Assembly: GCA_900538465.1 (NCBI GenBank)
Contig: UPXV01000056.1
Span: forward strand, 1-10,800
Length of the DNA: 10,800 nt
From: an uncultured Erysipelotrichaceae bacterium
Lineage (GTDB): Bacteria > Bacillota_I > Bacilli_A > Erysipelotrichales > Coprobacillaceae
Reading direction: 5' to 3'
The position numbers and the translations under genes were made by a program. Position 1 is the stretch's first letter. The number at the start of each line of letters is the position of its first letter. Of the stretch, positions 6,037 to 10,800 are shown in pieces. A model generated the notes under the pieces. The model was not told the origin of the DNA. It saw only the letters and a list, made by a program, of their open reading frames with translations, and did no database searches.

Positions 6037-7488
6037 TTATTTAAAATATTCTTCAATAATTTCTTTTTCACTAAATGGTAATGGCTCCTTATCAATAATT
6101 TGATAATCTTCATGTCCTTTACCTAAACACAAAATAACATCATCTTTTTGAGCATGTGACAAGGCATAATGAATGGCTTCTTGACGATCTTCAATAATGA
6201 TATATTCACCACCAATACGATTAATACCTGTAACAATATCTTCACAGATAGAATGAATATTTTCTCCTCTTGGGTTATCTGCTGTTAAAATGGAAAAAGC
6301 TTGGTATTTCGCAACAATTTCACCAACATCATAACGACGTTTAACATCACGATGTCCTCCAGCTCCATATACACAATATATGCGATGTGGATGGTAATCT
6401 GATATTGTTTCTAAAATACTATCAAATGACAAAGCATTATGAGCATAATCAATCATCACTGTGTAATCTTGTTCTACAGGAACAATTTCAACACGGCCTC
6501 TAACACGGACTTGCTTTAATGCAGATTGAATGTATTTGGTTTCAATATTGAGTAAATGACAAATCATAATGGCTACCAAAGAATTATAGACACTAAAACG
6601 TCCAGGAATATCTGTTTCAAAAGAAGCATCAACAATACCACTTGTTTGAAATGAAACACCTAGAGTTCCTTGGCCTCTTGATAACTGAATATGTGATGCT
6701 TTTAAATCACTTTCATGATGAAGAGAATATGTTTTTATTTCACATTTAGCATTTTCAATCATATCTTGATAATGTTCATCATCTTGGTTAAAAATCCCAA
6801 CTTTACACATTTGAAATAACATTTTTTTACATGACATATAATGTTCAAATGATGAATGTTCATGTTCACCAATATGATCTGGTGACAAGTTAGTAAAAAC
6901 ACCATAATCAAAATCTATTCCAGCAACACGATGAAGCATCAATCCTTGTGAAGATACTTCCATAACGCAATATTTACAACCACTTTCAACCATCTCATTC
7001 ATTAATCTTTGTAATTCAAAAGATTCAGGGGTTGTATTTTTCGTTTTTTGAAATTTTCCATTCACAATAGAACCAATAGTCCCAATAATGCCAACTTTTT
7101 TATTTGCTTTTTCTAAGATTGATTCCATCATATAAGAAGTTGTCGTTTTTCCTTTTGTTCCAGTAATTCCAATCACTGTCATTTTACGACTTGGATGATC
7201 AAAGAAAGCACATGACAAAAGTGCTAAAGCCATTCTTGCATTAGAAACTTGAATATATGTAATCCCAGATTTCATTTCAACTTCTCTTTCTACAACAATC
7301 ACTTTTGCTCCTTTAAAAACAACATCATCAATAAATGTATGCCCATCAACTTGAGCTCCAGGAATACAAACAAAAAGACTATTTTCTTTTACTAATCTTG
7401 AATCATAATCAATTTGACTCACATCTTGTGATAAATCACCTTGTAATAATTTATACTCTATTTCATTTAATAATTGTTCTAATTTCAT
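6037..7488 (-). CDS. murE: UDP-N-acetylmuramyl-tripeptide synthetase MurE
   Basis: This cytoplasmic Mur ligase adds the third residue to UDP-MurNAc-L-Ala-D-Glu using ATP. The 483-aa protein shows all three Mur domains: an N-terminal substrate domain, a central ATPase with P-loop GTKGKTT (about 110-116), NTTPES (151-156) and SPDHIGEH, and a C-terminal domain with DNPRGE (404-409) and GKGHEDYQ. The SCKKML segment holds the lysine expected to be carbamylated. DNPR with Arg is typical of diaminopimelate-adding enzymes; lysine-adding forms usually differ, so meso-diaminopimelate is favoured but not proven. I chose the ATG at 7488, five nt after GGTGA. The ATG at 7506 has no ribosome site and overlaps a TATAAT that may be the -10 box. 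It precedes the deacetylase gene and lies away from any visible division and cell-wall cluster. Confidence 0.93.
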   Translation of the reverse strand: MKLEQLLNEIEYKLLQGDLSQDVSQIDYDSRLVKENSLFVCIPGAQVDGHTFIDDVVFKGAKVIVVEREVEMKSGITYIQVSNARMALALLSCAFFDHPSRKMTVIGITGTKGKTTTSYMMESILEKANKKVGIIGTIGSIVNGKFQKTKNTTPESFELQRLMNEMVESGCKYCVMEVSSQGLMLHRVAGIDFDYGVFTNLSPDHIGEHEHSSFEHYMSCKKMLFQMCKVGIFNQDDEHYQDMIENAKCEIKTYSLHHESDLKASHIQLSRGQGTLGVSFQTSGIVDASFETDIPGRFSVYNSLVAIMICHLLNIETKYIQSALKQVRVRGRVEIVPVEQDYTVMIDYAHNALSFDSILETISDYHPHRIYCVYGAGGHRDVKRRYDVGEIVAKYQAFSILTADNPRGENIHSICEDIVTGINRIGGEYIIIEDRQEAIHYALSHAQKDDVILCLGKGHEDYQIIDKEPLPFSEKEIIEEYFK

Positions 7489-7504
7489 TTTTCTCACCAG
7501 TTTC

Positions 7505-7533
7505 ATTATATATGTTTTAAGTCACAAAGAAAA
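7505..7533 (-). promoter_or_regulatory. Possible murE promoter
   Basis: TATAAT lies on the minus strand at 7510-7505. At 17 bp spacing the -35 position falls in a T-rich stretch (TTTTCT-like), a weak match, which overlaps the U tract of the preceding terminator. Transcription would begin near 7498, just ahead of the GGTGA site and the ATG at 7488. A separate promoter is expected here because the upstream unit ends in a strong terminator. Confidence 0.45.
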
Positions 7534-7557
7534 GAAAAAATCATCCGAAGATGATTT
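7528..7557 (-). terminator. TTCG-loop terminator of the membrane-protein operon
   Basis: On the minus strand AAATCATC (7557-7550) pairs perfectly with GATGATTT (7545-7538) across a TTCG tetraloop, followed by a T-rich tail (TTCTTTTCTTT). The stem begins within the TAA stop codon of the PTS IIC gene (7558-7556). This is the clearest intrinsic terminator in the window. Confidence 0.88.
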
Positions 7558-8575
7558 ATAATTTTGTTAATTTCATGTCTCCACTTTTTATATAGTTCAA
7601 TTTTCTAAAAGCTTTATACATGCTCCAACAAATAGCCATTGGAGCAATGACATCAATAATCACAAGTGGTAACCAATAAGATGATCCCATCACTTGAATA
7701 CACTCTAATAATCCAACCAAGCCTGCTGTTCCCATACCAGAACCAACAGCACTACATCGGATGCCTAAGATTGCTGTTGATATCACTCCTGTGATAAGAC
7801 TTGCGACAATGGGTGGTAACCAGATAATTGGACGTTTCACAATGTTTTTAAACTGTAACATACTTGTTCCAACACCAATCGCAATCACATCACCAATTGT
7901 ATTATCATCCATTGACATAATGGCTAAACCTACCATTTGTGCACAACATCCAGCAAGTGCAGCACCTGCCGCCAAACCATTTAATCCTAACATAATTCCA
8001 ATAGCAGCAGATGAAATTGGAGCCGTTAATGCCATCCCCATAAGAACAGAAACAATCATTCCCATAAGAATAGGTTGCATATTGACACCTTGATTAATCA
8101 AATCACCAATCCAAACAATCAATTGTGTAATATATGGTCCAATAAATTTTGTAATGAGTCCAGCACATAAAATAGATGTAAATGGAACCAATAAAATATC
8201 TAAGGGTGTTTTATCCTGAATTAAACGTGTTGCTTCAACAGCCAAAATAACAGCCAAATATGCTGAAACAGGATTCCCAGTTGCTACAGTGACATGTCCT
8301 TGACTAACTGAAAAAGTTCCCGCACCAATAGCTCCAGCAATAACTACCGCAATCATATTTAATCCTTTTGCATCTAAAACAAATGCAATTCCAACCCCAA
8401 TTGCCGGTCCCATCAAATAGCTTGCCATAGTCCCCCAAGTCACCAAATCAGACCAATGAACAGCTTGTCCAATTTGTTTGAGAATCGTTCCAATTATCAA
8501 ACTTGCAAAAAATCCATAAGCCATTCCATTTAATGTCTTCACAACATAATTTTCTCTTTGTGACGCTCTTGCCAT
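7556..8575 (-). CDS. PfoR-type PTS transporter subunit IIC
   Basis: This 339-aa polytopic membrane protein resembles the PTS_EIIC_2 family, which includes PfoR of Clostridium perfringens. About eight to ten hydrophobic, Gly/Ala-rich segments run nearly throughout (for example IAVVIAGAIGAGTF and MIVSVLMGMALTAPISSAAIGIM). Length agrees with the family. No IIA or IIB domain or gene accompanies it, so sugar uptake cannot be assumed; PfoR itself was first described as a regulator of toxin genes. AGGAGG lies seven nt before the ATG at 8575. It follows the MATE gene by 22 bp and its stop codon lies in the terminator, making it the last gene of a three-gene membrane unit. Function in the cell is unknown. 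Confidence 0.8.
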   Translation of the reverse strand: MARASQRENYVVKTLNGMAYGFFASLIIGTILKQIGQAVHWSDLVTWGTMASYLMGPAIGVGIAFVLDAKGLNMIAVVIAGAIGAGTFSVSQGHVTVATGNPVSAYLAVILAVEATRLIQDKTPLDILLVPFTSILCAGLITKFIGPYITQLIVWIGDLINQGVNMQPILMGMIVSVLMGMALTAPISSAAIGIMLGLNGLAAGAALAGCCAQMVGLAIMSMDDNTIGDVIAIGVGTSMLQFKNIVKRPIIWLPPIVASLITGVISTAILGIRCSAVGSGMGTAGLVGLLECIQVMGSSYWLPLVIIDVIAPMAICWSMYKAFRKLNYIKSGDMKLTKL

Positions 8576-8597
8576 CCTTATTCCTCCTACAAACTCA

Positions 8598-9953
8598 TTA
8601 TTGAGCTAATGTCATATTTTTTGCCCATCTTCCCTTTTTGAAGAAATATGTCGCAACAAACAATTTTAATATATCACATGCTTCAACAATTGTAAAAAGT
8701 AAAACCAATGGAATTTCAAAAAAGACAGATAAAACAGTTGAAATTAAAACACCTGCACACCATAAAAATCCTGAATCCATCAACATTGTTGAAAATGTAT
8801 CTCCACCTGCTCTTAATGTAAAGAAAATACAAACATTATAAACATAAATTGGCAATAACGTTGATTTAATTGATAATAAAGAAACAATAGTCTCTTTAAT
8901 GATCTCTTCCACATTATAAAAAGAAGCAATTACTGGTGCAATAGAAATAAAAATAACGCCAATTCCAATTCCAATCATCACACCAAAAGCCAACAATTTA
9001 TAAGCATTCTCCTTAGCCTCTTTAATCTGATTAGCTCCCAAACGATTCCCAATCAAAATAGAAACAGCACTTGATAATCCTCCAAAAATAATATAAGCAA
9101 TTTGCATAACAGTATCCACAACACTAATAGCAGCAATTAAACTTTCATCACAACGCATATAAGATAGGAAAATCATTGCTAAACCAAGTGAAAAGAAAAT
9201 CTCATTAGCTGTTAAAGGAATTGCTTTTCTAACCATAGAACGAATCAAACCATGATCAAGATGAAACAATTCATATAAAGCAAAATGAAAATAATGTTTT
9301 TGACGTAATAAAATAAACAAATAAATTAACATCTCAATTAATCTTGCTATAGTTGTTGCAATAGCAGCACCTTGAACCCCTAATTGTGGAAAACCAAAAT
9401 GACCAAATATCAATAAATAATTTAATGATGTATTGATAGCAACCGTCAATGAACCGACAATTAATTGAATTTTATTAATCCCTACAGCACGTAATGCCAT
9501 CATAACACTAAAACTAAAAGCATATGGGATATACGTTAACAATGCAAATTGTACATATTTTAAACTTTCTTCAATAACTCTTGAATCTTTAGAAAAGATT
9601 TCAATCAATTGTCTTGGTATAAATAATAATGCCACAACAAATAAACATGCCACTAAAATCCCACATACCAAATTAATATTTAAAACTTTCTGACACTTTT
9701 GATGTTCTTTTGCCCCATAATATTGAGCAATAAAAATACCTGCTGCTCCACAAATTCCAAACATTGTTGAATTAAATATCAAATAAATACGATTCGCAAC
9801 AGTAACAGATGTTAGTGCTAAACTTCCAACACTCCCAATCATAATATTGTCAATCAAATTTACAAAACTTGTCACAAATTGCTGTGCCATAATTGGTAAA
9901 GCAATTGCTAAAGTCACTTTATAAAATGTCTTATTCCCAAAAAACTTTCTCAT
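8598..9953 (-). CDS. MATE family efflux transporter
   Basis: This 451-aa membrane protein has the two-fold MatE arrangement of about twelve transmembrane helices. The first half opens with ALPIMAQQFVTSFVNLIDNIMIGSVG, the typical MATE signature around helix 1, and the second half repeats the pattern (KAIPLTANEIFFSLGLAMIF and GNRLGA). MATE proteins export cationic drugs, metabolites or dyes in exchange for H+ or Na+. Substrate cannot be read from sequence. The ATG at 9953 is preceded by GGGAG, which overlaps the TAG stop of the upstream gene; the gap is 9 bp, so the two are likely translationally linked. It is the middle gene of the CmpB-like, MATE and PTS IIC unit. Length and topology are normal, with no sign of truncation. 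Confidence 0.92.
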   Translation of the reverse strand: MRKFFGNKTFYKVTLAIALPIMAQQFVTSFVNLIDNIMIGSVGSLALTSVTVANRIYLIFNSTMFGICGAAGIFIAQYYGAKEHQKCQKVLNINLVCGILVACLFVVALLFIPRQLIEIFSKDSRVIEESLKYVQFALLTYIPYAFSFSVMMALRAVGINKIQLIVGSLTVAINTSLNYLLIFGHFGFPQLGVQGAAIATTIARLIEMLIYLFILLRQKHYFHFALYELFHLDHGLIRSMVRKAIPLTANEIFFSLGLAMIFLSYMRCDESLIAAISVVDTVMQIAYIIFGGLSSAVSILIGNRLGANQIKEAKENAYKLLAFGVMIGIGIGVIFISIAPVIASFYNVEEIIKETIVSLLSIKSTLLPIYVYNVCIFFTLRAGGDTFSTMLMDSGFLWCAGVLISTVLSVFFEIPLVLLFTIVEACDILKLFVATYFFKKGRWAKNMTLAQ

Positions 9954-9962
9954 AACTTCTCC

Positions 9963-10688
9963 CTATTTCTTATTCTTATTCATTAAATGAGGAAAGGCCT
10001 TTAACAAACGATGTTCAACTAATTTTCGACCATCAAATAACTTCTTATATGTTTGAAAATCATTAGCCTTAATCATTTCTATAATATCACCAGCATTCTT
10101 ACGACTTTCTTCAAATCCATTCAATGCTTTTTGAGCATATTCTTCAACATCTTTCATAAATTTATCCAAACGTTCTTCTAAATGAGCTAAAGAAATAACT
10201 GTAAACACAAAATCAACACATAAAATTGTTGATAATATCGTTGCCATAATAATCAATTGAATCATTCCATGTATCATAATTTGAGATAACAAATAAGGTT
10301 GAATAAACTTCACAGCGACAACACTAAACAACCCAAAGATCAAAAAGCCTTCTAAACAGACTCTTCCATTGACATTAAACGCTCTATCAGAATAATCCCA
10401 CCAACGACGATGATACATTGCTTCCATGGCCCAAGAGGTCAAATATTCAATAACACAAGCAACAAATGCCCCTTCAATAAAGATTGATAAATAACTTTCT
10501 GCAGGAGAAAACAACAAAGAAACAACAATTGCACCAACACCATAAATAGGAACAATAGGACCTACTAAAAAACCACTATTTTTAATCTTATTTCCAGTTG
10601 CCAAAGGACAAATAAACGATTCCCAAATCCAGCCAGCAAAACCATAAATAAAAAAGCTAATGATGATGGCACTTATATATTTTTCCAT
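9963..10688 (-). CDS. CmpB-like putative ABC-transporter membrane protein
   Basis: This 241-aa protein matches the ABC_trans_CmpB family (putative ABC-transporter type IV), whose function is not established. Five to six hydrophobic segments occupy about residues 5-170, beginning FFIYGFAGWIWESF and followed by GFLVGPIVPIYGVGAIVVSLLF, motifs typical of the family. Residues about 170-241 form a hydrophilic, charged helical tail (LEERLDKFMKDVEEYAQKAL) predicted to be cytoplasmic. No ATPase gene is beside it, so the transporter label should be treated cautiously. AGGAGG lies nine nt before the ATG at 10688. The gene starts only 57 bp after tRNA-Ala and leads the three-gene membrane unit, ending 9 bp before the MATE gene. 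Confidence 0.82.
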   Translation of the reverse strand: MEKYISAIIISFFIYGFAGWIWESFICPLATGNKIKNSGFLVGPIVPIYGVGAIVVSLLFSPAESYLSIFIEGAFVACVIEYLTSWAMEAMYHRRWWDYSDRAFNVNGRVCLEGFLIFGLFSVVAVKFIQPYLLSQIMIHGMIQLIIMATILSTILCVDFVFTVISLAHLEERLDKFMKDVEEYAQKALNGFEESRKNAGDIIEMIKANDFQTYKKLFDGRKLVEHRLLKAFPHLMNKNKK

Positions 10689-10707
10689 TGTTTTTTTCCT
10701 CCTATAT

Positions 10708-10735
10708 AAAGAAAAACGTTACATCCGTAACGTTT
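10708..10735 (-). terminator. Terminator hairpin after tRNA-Ala
   Basis: On the minus strand AAACGTTAC (10735-10727) pairs perfectly with GTAACGTTT (10722-10714) around a GGAT loop, giving a run of five T, then C and TTT. It starts about 10 bp past the tRNA 3' end and ends just before the AGGAGG of the CmpB-like gene (10703-10698). It fits an intrinsic terminator that may allow partial read-through. Confidence 0.8.
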
Positions 10736-10745
10736 CATTTTCAAT

Positions 10746-10800
10746 TGGTGGAGCTTAGCGGGATCGAACCGCTGACCTCCTGCGTGCAAAGCAGGCGCTC
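10746..10800 (-). tRNA. tRNA-Ala (TGC), 5' part outside the window
   Basis: The 3' 55 bases of a tRNA are present. The anticodon stem CCTGC/GCAGG encloses loop TTTGCAC with anticodon TGC at 10788-10786. The variable loop AGGTC is followed by T stem AGCGG/CCGCT with loop TTCGATC, acceptor strand AAGCTCC, discriminator A and an encoded CCA (10748-10746). All fit alanine tRNA. The D arm and 5' acceptor strand lie beyond the right edge, so the gene is partial only because the window ends. Confidence 0.95.

Noticed and set aside
5991..6113. N-terminal extension of the deacetylase into murE
   Set aside because: It would overlap the murE 3' end by 77 bp, place the membrane anchor internally, and has no ribosome site; the ATG at 5990 has GGTGA.

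Overview
This window looks like chromosome of an AT-rich Gram-positive bacterium. The most likely group is the Erysipelotrichia (Coprobacillaceae type). This rests on base composition, strong AGGAGG-type ribosome sites, protein style (PfoR-type PTS IIC, CmpB-type membrane protein, ABC-F, MATE) and an Rpn-family nuclease gene of a kind common in gut Firmicutes. It is inference, not a species identification. Nearly everything is on the minus strand; only the flavin reductase gene is on plus.

Layout. 54-974 (-): membrane-anchored alpha/beta hydrolase, divergent from 1036-1545 (+), a flavin reductase-like FMN protein with an extended -10 promoter. 1546-1691 is a convergent intergenic stretch with terminators from both sides. 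1692-3293 (-): ABC-F ATPase with its own TTGAAA/TATAAT promoter, which shows that the start lies downstream of the longest open frame. 3442-4311 (-): Rpn/PD-(D/E)XK nuclease-family gene with a TTG start, a strong promoter inside an inverted repeat, and a C-terminal run of four-residue repeats. 4596-5990 (-): membrane-anchored polysaccharide deacetylase with Ig-like domains. 6037-7488 (-): murE. 7556-8575, 8598-9953 and 9963-10688 (all -): a tight run of three membrane-protein genes (PfoR-type PTS IIC, MATE exporter, CmpB-like protein) lying just downstream of a tRNA-Ala(TGC) gene that runs off the right edge. Bases 1-53 hold nothing I can identify.

How the genes fit together. murE and the deacetylase are probably one cell-envelope unit: precursor ligation followed by modification of extracytoplasmic polysaccharide. 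They are separated by 46 bp that carry a nested hairpin over the deacetylase start codon. The three membrane genes are closely spaced and end at a clean TTCG-loop terminator. The head of that unit shows no obvious promoter of its own, only the terminator-like hairpin after the tRNA, so read-through may supply part of its expression.

The most interesting locus is the Rpn gene. Published work on E. coli Rpn proteins describes a gene-within-gene toxin-antitoxin and phage-defence system, in which a separately translated C-terminal protein with variable four-residue repeats blocks the full-length nuclease. Here the sequence shows an in-frame ATG at 3699 preceded by GGGAGG, a possible internal promoter about 60-85 bp upstream of it, and EGKI-type repeats encoded by near-identical 12-bp units. 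Together these predict an 85-residue short product.
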